Positions 1-11,028 are shown, counted from the stretch's first letter. The stretch: DNA of 64,000 bases from Pacificimonas flava (GCF_000342165.1 NZ_AMRV01000007.1:62001-126000); one strand, 5' to 3'. Numbers and translations: made by a program. Notes: generated by a model from the letters alone, not told the origin.

Positions 1-269
1 TGTCGCGATTCGAGAGAGCCAGCCGACGACCGCCCACGCTGTTCCAGCCGGTTGAGAGCGTCACGCGTCGAATCGCCCGGAAGGTCGGTGACAGGTTCCG
101 GCGTCGGCGGCACGGCCGCCGATTGCGCCATCACCGAGTCGTCATCGTTTAGCGCCGCATCCTGGTCCGCAACATCAAGCGCCGCGTTGCCGGAAGCGGC
201 GCCAAACATAGGTCGCCGCGCGCCGATGCCCGCACCGATAGACCCTGTCCGCCTGCCGAAGGAACTCAT
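1..269 (-). CDS. CpaF-like type II/IV secretion ATPase, N-terminus only (partial)
   Basis: Only the first about 89 codons are inside the window; the rest lies beyond the left edge. The reading starts MSSFGRRTGSIGAG and continues as a low-complexity acidic and Ala/Pro-rich leader ending in a NRLEQR-type stretch. That is how alphaproteobacterial CpaF (Tad/Flp pilus assembly ATPase) proteins begin before the conserved ATPase core. A GAGGT ribosome-binding site lies just upstream of the ATG. The Walker motifs are outside the window, so the call rests on resemblance of the N-terminus alone. Confidence 0.6.
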   Translation of the reverse strand, partial: MSSFGRRTGSIGAGIGARRPMFGAASGNAALDVADQDAALNDDDSVMAQSAAVPPTPEPVTDLPGDSTRDALNRLEQRGRSSAGSLESR

Positions 270-409
270 GCAACACCTCGCCGTCTTCGCCTGCTCTCGG
301 GCGCACCGTTCCGGGTGCGTTTCCGTTTCAAAGAGGGCTCTAGGGAATCGAGGTAACGATATTCCTAACCAAAACGGATGTTATTCGCACCGGTCCGCTA
401 CCAAGCCGT

Positions 410-823
410 TCAAGACCGGAACGGCGCCACAAGATCACCTCGCACGCGCAAAGGGCGCATCGTTTGCCGGTCGAGAAGGGCCCACCAGGTCCGGGCGGCG
501 ACGCGGACGTCCCCATCGGGACCGGTGATCTCCACGAAACGATCGAAACGCGCGCCCTGCGGCGATCCCACCCAGGTCGACAGGATGACCTCTTCACCAG
601 GAAGGGTCGGCTTCCGATAGTCGATTTCGTGACGCACGACGACCCATATATGGTTCTCCTGCGCAGATGCCGGGGCGACCGCGCGCCAGTGCGCCGTGGC
701 GATGTCCTGAATCCAGCGGACATAGACCGCGTTGTTGACGTGCCCCAATTCGTCGATGTCGGCCGCCGTGGCCGTGCGCCGCTGCTGGAAGGGGCGGGCG
801 GGGCGTGTCCCGCCCGCACTCAT
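410..823 (-). CDS. acyl-CoA thioesterase, hotdog fold (4HBT)
   Basis: A 137-residue single-domain hotdog protein, the usual size for the YbgC/FadM-type 4HBT family, which hydrolyses acyl-CoA thioesters in the cytoplasm. The N-terminal part has the family pattern D-x-x-G-H-V-N-N-A-x-Y (residues about 23-34). A later RHEIDYRKP stretch fits the second conserved strand. Its ATG overlaps the stop of the upstream oligopeptidase gene (ATGA), so the two are probably co-translated. Substrate is unknown. Confidence 0.85.
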   Translation of the reverse strand: MSAGGTRPARPFQQRRTATAADIDELGHVNNAVYVRWIQDIATAHWRAVAPASAQENHIWVVVRHEIDYRKPTLPGEEVILSTWVGSPQGARFDRFVEITGPDGDVRVAARTWWALLDRQTMRPLRVRGDLVAPFRS

Positions 824-3027
824 TCGCCGTCTGCCGGATTGCCGTTCTGGGTCAGGAAGAACGCAATTTCCTCAGCCTTTTCATAAAGCGAGTCGAAACG
901 GCCCGACTTTCCGCCATGGCCCGCGCCCATGTTCGTTTTCAGGAGAAGGACATTGTCGTCGGTCTTCACATCGCGCAGCTTTGCGACCCACTTCGCCGGC
1001 TCCCAATAGGTGACGCGCGGGTCGTTGAGCCCGGCGGTGACGAGCAGCGGCGGATAGGCGTGCGCGCCGACCTGGTCGTAGGGCGAGTAGCTGCGCAGCA
1101 GCTCGAAATCCGCCTGGCTGTCGATGGGATTGCCCCATTCCTGCCACTCGCCCGGCGTCAGCGGCAGGGAGGCGTCGAGCATGGTGTTGAGAACGTCGAC
1201 GAACGGCACATGCGCAGCGACGGCGCCGAACAGGTCCGGCGCCTGGTTGACGACGGCGCCCATCAGTTCGCCGCCAGCGGATCCGCCCGACGCCGCAATG
1301 CGTCCTTCGGATGTATAGCCAGCCTGGACGAGCCCGCGGCCCACGTCGACGAAGTCGTTGAACGTGTTGGTGCGCTTCTTCAACTTGCCGTCGAGGTACC
1401 ACTGATAGCCGAGATCGTCGCCGCCGCGGATATGCGCGATAGCGAAAGCATAACCCCGGTCGAGCAGCGACAGGCGGCTGGCCGCGAAGCCCGGTGGAAC
1501 GGCATAACCATATGCGCCGTAGGCATAGAGGTGGAGCGGGCGGCTGCCATCCTTCGGGAAACCCTTCTTGTAGACGATGGAGACCGGCACCTCCGTCCCG
1601 TCCCGCGCTGTGATCGACAGGCGCTCCGTGGCGTAATCATCGGGATCGTACCCGGAGGGAATCTCGGCGACCTTCAATGTCTGCAGGCTGCCGTTCGCCA
1701 GGTCGTAGTCGAACACCGTGTCGGGCGTAACCATGGACTGGTAGCTGAGGCGCAGCGTGTCCGCGCGGTATTCCGGATTGTTTCCAAGGCCCGCAGTGTA
1801 GCTTGCTTCGGGAAATTCGACATAGCGGGCACTACCGGTCGCCGGATCGATCAGGCGAACCTGATCCAGACCCTCGACCCGTTCCTCGACGGCGATGACG
1901 TTTTCGAAGCTGGTCAGCCCGCGCAGATAATTGGCGTCCGATCCGGGGATCAGTTCAGTCCATTCGGACGGGGCGGCGACGGGGGCGGTGACGATGCGGA
2001 AATTGGGATGCGTGTCGTTGACGCGGATGAACAGCTGGTCGCCGCGCACGTCGACATCATATTCCCGGTCCTCTTCGCGCGCCGAGATCAGCACCGGCTC
2101 GGCAGAGAAATCGCTGGTCGGCAGCAGCCGCACTTCGCTCGTGGTATTGGTGCCGGTCGACAGGATCGCGAAATCCCGGGATTGGGAGCGGCCGATGCCG
2201 ACCCCGAACTCCTCGTCCGCCTCCCGGTAGATCTCCTTGTCGGCGGACTGCGGCGTGCCGAGCACATGATGGAGGACGACCTTCGACCGCCAGTTCTCAT
2301 CGGCGTCCGTGTACAGAAAGCTGTTCGAATCCGCCGCCCAGACCAAGCCGTAGCGCCAGTTTTCGATCGTGTCGTCCAACACCTCTCCCGTCTCGAGATT
2401 CTTGACGCGCAGCGTGAAACGCTCGGACCCGTCATCGTCGACGGCATAGGCCAGGAGCTTGCCGTCAGGGCTGACCTCCAGTCCGCCGAGGCGGAAATAC
2501 TCGGCATTCGCGGCGAGGGCCGGCTCGTCGAGGATGGTGACCGTCTTCCCGCCGCCCGCTGGCCGCCGGTACCATTTGCGGTATTGAGATCCCTCGTCGA
2601 AGGCCCACCAATATTCGTAATCGCCGTCCTTCTGCGGAACGGAGGCGTCGTCTTCCTTCACGCGCGCCTTCAATTCCGCGAACAGCGTGTCGATCAGCCC
2701 CTGATGCGGTGCCATCACCGCCTCGAAATAGGCGTTCTCCGCCTTCAGATAGGCCAGCACGTCCTGATCATCGACCGTGGGGTAGGAGGCGTCGCGCAGC
2801 CAGGCATAAGGATCTTCGACGGTGATCCCGTGATGGGTGAATTCGTGCGGCCGCTGCTCGGCATCGGGAGGGGTGAGGGTCGTTCGTTCGGCGGTCGTTC
2901 GTTCGGACATGGATCCGGTTTCATCTCCAGTCTGGCGGCCCGTCTGGGCGCTGGCGGCGGCGGGAAGCGCGGCTGCGGCTGCCGCGGCCGATAGAGCGGC
3001 CAGCGCCGCGAGCGTTTGCGTCTTCAT
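820..3027 (-). CDS. ptrB: oligopeptidase B / prolyl oligopeptidase family, probably exported
   Basis: A 735-residue S9A serine peptidase that should cleave short peptides after basic residues. The N-terminal half is the beta-propeller (EDPYAWLRD near its start, YYW/YEYWW propeller motifs). The C-terminal alpha/beta-hydrolase carries the triad: Ser583 in GGSAGG, Asp669 in LNDPRV and His704 in GAGHGG. I chose the start at MKTQTLAAL because it gives a clear signal peptide ending at ASAQ. An upstream in-frame ATG would run into the divergent pepP gene. Export to the periplasm is inferred from that signal; classical OpdB enzymes are cytosolic. Confidence 0.92.
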   Translation of the reverse strand: MKTQTLAALAALSAAAAAAALPAAASAQTGRQTGDETGSMSERTTAERTTLTPPDAEQRPHEFTHHGITVEDPYAWLRDASYPTVDDQDVLAYLKAENAYFEAVMAPHQGLIDTLFAELKARVKEDDASVPQKDGDYEYWWAFDEGSQYRKWYRRPAGGGKTVTILDEPALAANAEYFRLGGLEVSPDGKLLAYAVDDDGSERFTLRVKNLETGEVLDDTIENWRYGLVWAADSNSFLYTDADENWRSKVVLHHVLGTPQSADKEIYREADEEFGVGIGRSQSRDFAILSTGTNTTSEVRLLPTSDFSAEPVLISAREEDREYDVDVRGDQLFIRVNDTHPNFRIVTAPVAAPSEWTELIPGSDANYLRGLTSFENVIAVEERVEGLDQVRLIDPATGSARYVEFPEASYTAGLGNNPEYRADTLRLSYQSMVTPDTVFDYDLANGSLQTLKVAEIPSGYDPDDYATERLSITARDGTEVPVSIVYKKGFPKDGSRPLHLYAYGAYGYAVPPGFAASRLSLLDRGYAFAIAHIRGGDDLGYQWYLDGKLKKRTNTFNDFVDVGRGLVQAGYTSEGRIAASGGSAGGELMGAVVNQAPDLFGAVAAHVPFVDVLNTMLDASLPLTPGEWQEWGNPIDSQADFELLRSYSPYDQVGAHAYPPLLVTAGLNDPRVTYWEPAKWVAKLRDVKTDDNVLLLKTNMGAGHGGKSGRFDSLYEKAEEIAFFLTQNGNPADGE

Positions 3028-3109
3028 GGGCGGCAGGATTGGCACGGCTCGGCGCGCTTGGGAAGGGGGCCGACTTGTTTGCGAACGCAGCGCGCGCAAT
3101 ATGGTCCGC

Positions 3110-4906
3110 ATGTCTACTTATCATGATCGCATCGCCGCGCTTCGCGCGCAGTTGAAGCAGCAGAACCTGGATGGGTTCGTCATTCCGCTGACCGACGAGC
3201 ACATGTCGGAATATGTCGGCGACTATGCCCGCCGGCTGGCGTGGCTTACCGGCTTTCAGGGTTCGGCCGGAACGGCGGCACTGACGCTGGAGGATGCCGC
3301 GATCTTTACCGACGGGCGCTATACGGTGCAGGTCCGCGAGCAGGTCGACGGCAGCGTCTATTCCTATGAGGACGTGCCCCGCGTACAGGTCGCCGATTGG
3401 CTGCAGAAGAAGGCGAAGCCGGGCACGCGCATCGGCTATGATGCCTGGCTGCACACGCGCAAATGGGTGAACGCCGCGCATGCGAAGCTGAAGGCCAAGG
3501 GCGTCGAGCTGGTACCCGTGGATCGCAACCCGATCGATGGCGTGTGGCAGGATCAGCCCGACCCCTCGGGCGCGCCGGTTCTGGTGCACGAGGATGTTCA
3601 GGCCGGACGCAGCTCTGCCGAGAAGCGTGCCGACATTGCCGCCTGGTTGAAGGAGGAGGGCGCCGACGGTGTTGTCATCGCCGCGCTCGATTCCGTCGCC
3701 TGGCTGTTCAACATTCGCGGCAGCGATGTCAGCCATACGCCGGTCGCGCTGAGCTTTGCCATCGTGAATGCGGATGGCAGCGCGCGCCTGTTCATCGATC
3801 CAGCCAAAATATCGGACGAGGTCCGTTCCCATCTTGGCAAGGATGTCACCGTCGAGCCGCGCACGGATTTCGGCGCGGCGCTGTCCGGCATGTCCGGCAA
3901 GAAGATGATGGTCGATCCCGATACGGCCGTTGCCGCGATCTTCCAGCTTCTCGGCGATGCCGGCGCGCAGGTTCGGGAGGCGCGCGACCCCGCCATTCTG
4001 GCAAAGGCCATCAAGAACGGCACGGAGATCGAGGGCAGCCGCACCGCGCATATTCGCGACGGCGCAGCCATCGTCCGCTTTCTGAAATGGTTCGCGGACG
4101 AGGCGCCGAAGGGCGAGCTCGACGAACTGACGGCGGCCGACAAGCTGGAGAGCATCCGCCGCGAATCCAACCTGCTGATGGACCTCAGCTTCGACACGAT
4201 TTCCGGCACTGGCAAGCATGCCGCCATGCCGCACTACCGCGTGACGCCGGAATCGAGCCTGACGATCGAGAAGAATTCGATCTATCTGGTCGATTCCGGC
4301 GGCCAGTACCGGGACGGAACCACGGATATCACCCGCACGATGGTGAACGGAACGCCGACGGCGGAGATGAAGGACCGCTTCACCCGCGTTCTGAAGGGCC
4401 ATATCGCGCTGGCGACGGCGGTGTTCCCGGACGGTACGACGGGCGGCCAACTCGACGCCTTTGCGCGTCAGTTCCTATGGCAGGCCGGCGTCGACTATGG
4501 CCATGGCACTGGGCACGGTGTCGGAAGCTTTTTGGGTGTGCACGAGGGGCCGCAGCGCATCTCGCCCGCCAACTATCCCGGGGCCGGTGCGTCGGAACCG
4601 CTGCGTGAGGGCATGATCCTTTCGAACGAGCCCGGCTATTACAAGGCGGGCGAGTTCGGCATCCGCATCGAGAATCTGGTCGTCGTCGAGAAGCGCGAGA
4701 TCGAAGGCATGGAGGGTGATTTCCTGGGGTTCGAGACCGTCACCTTCGCGCCCATCGCACTCGATCTCATCGACGAAAGCCTGCTGACCGATTTTGAGCG
4801 GCAATGGCTGAACGACTACCACGCCCAGGTGCGAGAGAAGATCGGGCCGCAGCTGTCCGACGATGCGGACCGTAAATGGCTGGAGGACGCGACGCGTGCA
4901 ATCTGA
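3110..4906 (+). CDS. pepP: Xaa-Pro aminopeptidase (M24B), aminopeptidase P
   Basis: A 598-residue three-domain aminopeptidase P: two creatinase-type N-terminal domains followed by the pita-bread M24 catalytic domain. It removes N-terminal residues that precede proline. All five metal ligands are visible: Asp395 (VDSGG), Asp406 (TTDITRT), His469 (GTGHGVG), Glu507 (SNEPGYY) and Glu521 (RIENL). There is no signal peptide. An in-frame ATG three codons upstream is also possible. It is divergent from the oligopeptidase B gene with 82 bp between starts, so two peptide-degrading enzymes share one control region. Confidence 0.95.
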   Translation: MSTYHDRIAALRAQLKQQNLDGFVIPLTDEHMSEYVGDYARRLAWLTGFQGSAGTAALTLEDAAIFTDGRYTVQVREQVDGSVYSYEDVPRVQVADWLQKKAKPGTRIGYDAWLHTRKWVNAAHAKLKAKGVELVPVDRNPIDGVWQDQPDPSGAPVLVHEDVQAGRSSAEKRADIAAWLKEEGADGVVIAALDSVAWLFNIRGSDVSHTPVALSFAIVNADGSARLFIDPAKISDEVRSHLGKDVTVEPRTDFGAALSGMSGKKMMVDPDTAVAAIFQLLGDAGAQVREARDPAILAKAIKNGTEIEGSRTAHIRDGAAIVRFLKWFADEAPKGELDELTAADKLESIRRESNLLMDLSFDTISGTGKHAAMPHYRVTPESSLTIEKNSIYLVDSGGQYRDGTTDITRTMVNGTPTAEMKDRFTRVLKGHIALATAVFPDGTTGGQLDAFARQFLWQAGVDYGHGTGHGVGSFLGVHEGPQRISPANYPGAGASEPLREGMILSNEPGYYKAGEFGIRIENLVVVEKREIEGMEGDFLGFETVTFAPIALDLIDESLLTDFERQWLNDYHAQVREKIGPQLSDDADRKWLEDATRAI

Positions 4907-4916
4907 AGGTGCGCGA

Positions 4917-5057
4917 TCAATCCCTCTTTGAGGACTCCGGCGGCGGGGCGGCGGTATCGTCCGCTTCCCCGCGGGCCGCGGCCTTCCGCCGGCGAAGATT
5001 GTCGCGCAGCGCCTTTGCCAGCCTTTCCTGCTTTTCCGTGTCTTTCACGCCCGTCAT
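4917..5057 (-). CDS. small basic/acidic hypothetical protein (46 aa)
   Basis: A 46-residue protein starting MTGVKDTEKQERLAKALRDN. It has a helical centre rich in Arg/Lys (LRRRKAAARG) and an acidic Pro-rich tail. Short proteins with a KALRxNLxRRKxxAR core are common in sphingomonads, so I think it is real, but no function is known to me. It lies convergent to pepP, with an AAGGCGAAG sequence before the ATG. Longer in-frame starts exist but add an unlikely Arg-rich leader. Confidence 0.6.
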   Translation of the reverse strand: MTGVKDTEKQERLAKALRDNLRRRKAAARGEADDTAAPPPESSKRD

Positions 5058-5142
5058 TCTTCGCCTTCGCTTGACATTCACCCCGCTCCCCTCATAGCAG
5101 GCGCGCACCCGGTCTGGTCACCCCTGTCGTGACACGCCCGAT

Positions 5143-5217
5143 GCTGCCGTAGCTCAGTGGTAGAGCGCACCCTTGGTAAGGGTGAGGTCGAGAGTTCAAT
5201 CCTCTCCGGCAGCACCA
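5143..5217 (+). tRNA. tRNA-Thr (GGT anticodon)
   Basis: A complete 75-nt cloverleaf. The acceptor arm GCTGCCG pairs with CGGCAGC, the D arm is TAGCTCAGTGGTAGAGC, the anticodon loop TTGGTAA reads GGT, and the T arm contains GTTCAATCC. The discriminator A is followed by an encoded CCA. No repeat of its 3' end was noticed that would mark an integrated element. Confidence 0.97.
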
Positions 5218-5240
5218 GTTTCCTGTTATGCGAATATCGC

Positions 5241-5259
5241 GGCTGCCGGATTGGCAGCC
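5241..5259. terminator. short perfect hairpin between tRNA-Thr and the MFS gene
   Basis: GGCTGCC and GGCAGCC pair perfectly over seven bases around a five-base loop in the gap between the tRNA end and the stop codon of the convergent MFS gene. There is no T-run on either side, so intrinsic termination is uncertain. Confidence 0.35.
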
Positions 5260-6594
5260 TCATGCCGGTTGCATCTTGGCCTCTGCCCGCTCTGCCTCGA
5301 TCCGCTTCAGGAACACGCCGCCGCGCCAGTAGTGCCAGATCGCCCACGGGGTCATCATGGCGATGGTGAACAAACTCCAGCGCAGCGATTCGGCGTCGTT
5401 CAGACCGAACCAGCCCTGATACTGCAAAGATATGACCCCAACGGCGGTCGGGCCGATGCCGAGGCCGATCAGGTTGATGATGAACAGCGTGATCGCCGCC
5501 CAGACGGCCCGCATCCTGAGCGGTGCCAGGCCCTGTATCAGCGCGAATGTGGGGCCGAGATAGCAGGACTGGAGAAGCAGCGCCACCGCATAGGCGCCGG
5601 CAGCCAGATAGATGTCGTCGACAAGGTAGAAGATAAGGAGGAAAGGGAACGCGCAGGTCTTCAGCGCGAAGATCATCCAGGACTGCGTATGCAGGCCGAA
5701 CCGCGCGGCCAGTCGGTCTGCCAGCTTGCCGCCGCCGATGGTGCCGGCGACACCGGCCAGCGCCAGCACCGGCGCATAATAGTTGGCGATCTGGAATTCG
5801 GTCATCTGGAAGTTGCGGATCAAGTAGGCAGGCGACCAGAGCGAAAGGCCGTAGCCGATCAAAGATGTGATGGTCACCCCCATGACCAGATGCACGGCGG
5901 CCGGGTTCTTCCACATGGCCTTGAAACTGGCGGAAATGGAAGGGGCGTCGTCAGCCACCGCCTTTTGCAGGTCCGACATTCCCCGGGGCGGTTCCACGGC
6001 GAAAAGGCGCACCAGGATCGCGAGTATGACCCCCGGAATGCCGACCACCAGGAACGCGGTTCGCCAGTCAAAGAAATGCGTGACATTGCCGCCGAGAAAG
6101 GTGCCCATGAACGCGCCGAGAGTTACGCCCAGCGAATAGATGGCAAGTGCGCTGGCTCGCTTCTCCGCAGGATAAAGGTCGGCGATCATGGAATGGCTGG
6201 GCGGGGAGGAGCCTGCTTCGCCCACGCCGACGCCAATGCGAGCGAGAAGCAATTGGACGAAATTCTGCGCCAGACCGCACAGCGCGGTCATGCCGCTCCA
6301 GACGGTCAGTGCAACGGCAATGATGTTGCGGCGGTTCTTGCGGTCGGCAAGGGACGCGATGGGGATGCCGAGGGTGGCGTAGAAAAGTGCAAAGGCGATG
6401 CCGGACAGATAGCCGAGCTGCGCGTCATTCAGCAGCAGGTCGGCCTTTATATCCTCCAGCAGGATCGAGAGGATCTGCCGGTCCATATACGAGAAGAAAT
6501 AGGTCGCGGTGAGCAGGAACAGCGTCACCTTTCGCGCGGAAGATGACACTTCCGGCAGGACGGTGTTCGCGTCCCCGGCCATTGGCTTCGACAA
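5260..6594 (-). CDS. MFS transporter, spinster-like
   Basis: A hydrophobic 444-residue protein with about 12 membrane segments. The first carries YFFSYMDRQIL, followed by LADRKNRR in the loop between helices 2 and 3 and GVGEAG in helix 4. These are hallmarks of the spinster-type MFS group common in sphingomonads and often linked to uptake of aromatic or lipid-like acids. Start choice: the best ribosome-binding site (GGGGAGG) sits seven bases before a TTG. A GTG two codons earlier is too close to it, and an ATG four codons later has none. A second transporter of the same type lies at 57.5-59.1 kb. Substrate cannot be told. Confidence 0.9.
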   Translation of the reverse strand: MSKPMAGDANTVLPEVSSSARKVTLFLLTATYFFSYMDRQILSILLEDIKADLLLNDAQLGYLSGIAFALFYATLGIPIASLADRKNRRNIIAVALTVWSGMTALCGLAQNFVQLLLARIGVGVGEAGSSPPSHSMIADLYPAEKRASALAIYSLGVTLGAFMGTFLGGNVTHFFDWRTAFLVVGIPGVILAILVRLFAVEPPRGMSDLQKAVADDAPSISASFKAMWKNPAAVHLVMGVTITSLIGYGLSLWSPAYLIRNFQMTEFQIANYYAPVLALAGVAGTIGGGKLADRLAARFGLHTQSWMIFALKTCAFPFLLIFYLVDDIYLAAGAYAVALLLQSCYLGPTFALIQGLAPLRMRAVWAAITLFIINLIGLGIGPTAVGVISLQYQGWFGLNDAESLRWSLFTIAMMTPWAIWHYWRGGVFLKRIEAERAEAKMQPA

Positions 6595-6733
6595 ACTCAC
6601 ACCTCCCCGCAGCGTTATCGTTCAAGGCTTGCGGGCGCGGTTTATCATTGTCCAGCCCTTTGCCTTTGCTTTACCTCTCCAAGGCAAGAAGGCGTGCTGA
6701 CGATAGCCCGCATTTCAAAGGGGGACGAGTTCG

Positions 6734-7534
6734 TTGCGACAAGCGCCTTTCCGATCGTGCACGCTGGCGCTTGCCAGCGCCGCGTACGCTTCTGCGCTGC
6801 TGACGCCGCCCGCCGCAAAGGCGCAAATACCGGATGCGGTCATCACGGATGAGGACGTCGATGCCGTCTCGCTGGACCGGGAGGCCGGCGCAGACCGCAC
6901 ATCCTCCAGCGAACGCCTGTTCGCGCGCTTGCGCGCCGGGGAAGCGGGCAAGGCGGTCGACGATCTGGTCGAGGTCGTCATGACGGAACTCGAAGGCAAT
7001 TGCCCGGCGATCGAGAGCTACCAGGTCTTCAATCGCAGCGCTTCGTTCATCAGCATGAAGGTGAAGTGCGTCGACCGCGCGACACACATGCTGACCGTTG
7101 GACCGGTGGGCATCGGCGTGCTGTCGGGCGGGGACGGCTCGATCGATCGGATCCGGCCGGGAGAAGGCGAAATACAGATCGTGAATGGCGAGATGCCGAC
7201 GGCTCCAGCCGAATCGGGGCCGAGCATTCGTCCGGGCGGGCTGAAGAGCTTCGCGGTCGCGGTCGGGCTTCTGCTTCTCCTGATCGCCGCCGGGATCGGG
7301 ATCATCTATTTGTGGCTACGCCGGCAAAGGCGGACGCTGCGCTGGCGAGGTTTGCGATCCGAGGACAAGGACGCGCTGATCGAGGTATCGGAGCGGGTGT
7401 CCAAGGATCTCTATCGTCATCCAGACGGCATCTGGATCGTCAAGGGAAAACGGGGGAAGCGGCGCCTGTTCGAACATGAACCGCTTGCCCGGCTATACCG
7501 CGACCGGGGCGTCAAGATCCTGCAGGTTCGCTGA
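6734..7534 (+). CDS. signal-peptide, single-span membrane protein of unknown function
   Basis: I do not recognise this 266-residue protein. It starts with TTG, nine bases after a GGGGGA ribosome-binding site. Visible parts are a signal peptide (residues about 1-31, ending AAKAQ); an exported middle of about 135 residues with two cysteines (NCPAIES and KVKCVD, possibly a disulfide); one membrane helix at about 175-195; and a cytoplasmic tail of about 70 basic residues ending in GVKILQVR. The topology (exported sensor-like domain, one span, small inner domain) suggests a membrane adaptor, but that is inference. Confidence 0.75.
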   Translation: MRQAPFRSCTLALASAAYASALLTPPAAKAQIPDAVITDEDVDAVSLDREAGADRTSSSERLFARLRAGEAGKAVDDLVEVVMTELEGNCPAIESYQVFNRSASFISMKVKCVDRATHMLTVGPVGIGVLSGGDGSIDRIRPGEGEIQIVNGEMPTAPAESGPSIRPGGLKSFAVAVGLLLLLIAAGIGIIYLWLRRQRRTLRWRGLRSEDKDALIEVSERVSKDLYRHPDGIWIVKGKRGKRRLFEHEPLARLYRDRGVKILQVR

Positions 7535-7564
7535 TCGCGCAGCAACGAGCCGCGCTGCGATCAG
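7531..7564. terminator. hairpin spanning the stop codons of two convergent genes
   Basis: CTGATC pairs with GATCAG and GCAGC with GCTGC around a loop, with a two-base bulge. The structure covers the TGA of the unknown membrane protein and the TGA of the convergent SDR gene. There is no T-run, so it may be a transcript-end stabiliser rather than a true intrinsic terminator. Confidence 0.4.
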
Positions 7565-8478
7565 GCGGTTCGCTCGGCACGGTCGGCGGCGTTCGTGTCC
7601 TTGATCGCCTTCCCGATCATGTCCCAGTCGCTGCCTGACAGTTTCGACATGGCAGAAAAATTGCCGCCGCCGGCAAGCCACTGAGCGCCGTCTATAGCGA
7701 TCACCTCCCCCGTCAGATATTCCGCGCCCGGCGCCATCAGAAAGCAGGCGAGGTTCATCAATTCGCGGTGACGGCCCCAACGGCCCATCGGATTGCCGGC
7801 CGCGCCCATGCCGTCGGCGCCCTCCGCACCAAGCTTCTTTGAGAGCGGTTCCGGCATCAGTCGTTTCTCCATCCCCTCGGACGGAAAGGGACCGGGCGCG
7901 ATTGCGTTCACGCGGATGCCGCGATTGCCCCATTCGACCGCCAGGCTTTGCGTCATGACGGCGACCCCGGCCTTCGACATGGCCGACGGCACGGTGAAGG
8001 GGCCGCCGTTCCAGACCCAACTGGCGACGATCGAGAGAATATTTCCGTTCTTCCCGGCCTCGATCCATCGACGGCCCGCCGCGACGGTGCAGTTGAAGGT
8101 TCCGTGCGCGACGATGGACGCGATGGCATTGAAGGCGTTCGCCGACAACCGCTCGGTCGGCGAGACGAAATTGCCCGCCGCATTGTTGACGAGCCCTGTC
8201 AGCGGACGGCCGGAGAAAGCGTCCTCCATCGCCTCCTCGATGGCGCCGGCGCTACGAATGTCGACGGCGGCTGTCCGGCACGTGCCGCCAGTTGCTGCTT
8301 CCAGTTCCGCCGCCGTGTCCTCCAGCACGCCGCCCCGGCGTCCCCAGATGATGCATTCGGCGCCCAGTTCCATGAACGCTCGCGTCATTGCCCTGCCAAG
8401 CCCGGTTCCGCCGCCGGTCACGAGAATTTTCTCGCCCTGCATAAGATCCGGCCGGAACATCGTCTTTGCTTCGCCCAT
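7561..8478 (-). CDS. SDR family oxidoreductase, 2,4-dienoyl-CoA reductase-like
   Basis: A 305-residue Rossmann-fold dehydrogenase with the cofactor motif TGGGTGLG (residues 21-28) and NNAAG (98-102). The classical Tyr-x-x-x-Lys active site is altered: Lys169 is present in SAMSKAG, but position 165 is Ser instead of Tyr. Loss of that Tyr is typical of the DECR/PECR branch that reduces enoyl- or dienoyl-CoA in beta-oxidation, as is the following AVEWGNRGIRVN stretch. A strong GGAGGGAG site supports the start. The substrate is inferred from family resemblance only. Confidence 0.85.
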   Translation of the reverse strand: MGEAKTMFRPDLMQGEKILVTGGGTGLGRAMTRAFMELGAECIIWGRRGGVLEDTAAELEAATGGTCRTAAVDIRSAGAIEEAMEDAFSGRPLTGLVNNAAGNFVSPTERLSANAFNAIASIVAHGTFNCTVAAGRRWIEAGKNGNILSIVASWVWNGGPFTVPSAMSKAGVAVMTQSLAVEWGNRGIRVNAIAPGPFPSEGMEKRLMPEPLSKKLGAEGADGMGAAGNPMGRWGRHRELMNLACFLMAPGAEYLTGEVIAIDGAQWLAGGGNFSAMSKLSGSDWDMIGKAIKDTNAADRAERTA

Positions 8479-8514
8479 GAATTGCTCCCTCCCGCGTGTC
8501 GCATCGCCGATGCT

Positions 8515-8787
8515 ATGACAGGGCCGGTGAACGACGAACCTAGCAAAAGCGGCGAGACGCTGATCGATGCGCGCGGCATGCGCTGCCCCATGCCCGTCCT
8601 CAGGCTGCGAAAGATCGCGCTTTCAGAACCGGCGGGCCGGACGCTGGTGCTGATTGCAGACGATCCTGCCGCCCGGACGGACGTGCCGGCCTTCTGCGCC
8701 GACATGGGTTGGCTGTGCCAAAAGCGCGGCGAGGGAAGGTGGCGCGTGGTGCGGCCGGCGCGCAGCCGGGAGGATGTGCCGAGATAA
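8515..8787 (+). CDS. TusA-like sulfurtransferase
   Basis: A 90-residue protein with the TusA/SirA fold signature: DARGMRCPMPVLRLRK contains the Cys-Pro-x-Pro motif that carries sulfur as a persulfide. The rest (LVLIADDPAA, DVPAFC, W) follows the family. TusA proteins relay sulfur for tRNA thiolation or molybdenum cofactor. The start is unclear: ATG at the given position has no ribosome-binding site, and an in-frame GTG four codons later follows CAGGG. It is divergent from the SDR gene, 36 bp apart. Confidence 0.85.
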   Translation: MTGPVNDEPSKSGETLIDARGMRCPMPVLRLRKIALSEPAGRTLVLIADDPAARTDVPAFCADMGWLCQKRGEGRWRVVRPARSREDVPR

Positions 8788-8897
8788 GCGAGCGGTCGTC
8801 CTTTTCTGAAAGCCGCTGATCGAAATTGTTCACGCAACAACAAGCCCTCTCGCGCCGTTGCCATGCTGTAAGCACATGCGCAGGAAGGATTTTTAAC

Positions 8898-10964
<2,067 letters not shown>

Positions 10965-10990
10965 CCGCGGAATTTAGCGGAGGTGGAATA

Positions 10991-11028
10991 GAAAGGGGCG
11001 GGGACCTGACCGGTCGCCGCCCCTTTTC
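10991..11028. terminator. intrinsic terminator between katE and bfr
   Basis: GAAAGGGGCGG pairs with CCGCCCCTTTTC around a 15-base loop, with T-rich and A-rich ends on the two strands. It can serve both convergent genes. Confidence 0.8.

Noticed and set aside
303-320. Hairpin CGCACC-GTTCC-GGTGCG type near the left edge
   Set aside because: The T-containing side faces a strand with no gene ending there, so a terminator role is not supported.
2921-4450. Long antisense reading frame opposite pepP, and similar ones opposite other genes (for example 19467-20552, 57477-59160, 61606-63837)
   Set aside because: They mirror well-supported genes, have no family motifs or ribosome-binding sites, and are the usual by-product of high GC at third codon positions.
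5143-5217. tRNA-Thr as an attachment site
   Set aside because: It is 29 kb from the phage-like cluster, with ordinary chromosomal genes between, and no duplicate of its 3' end was noticed.
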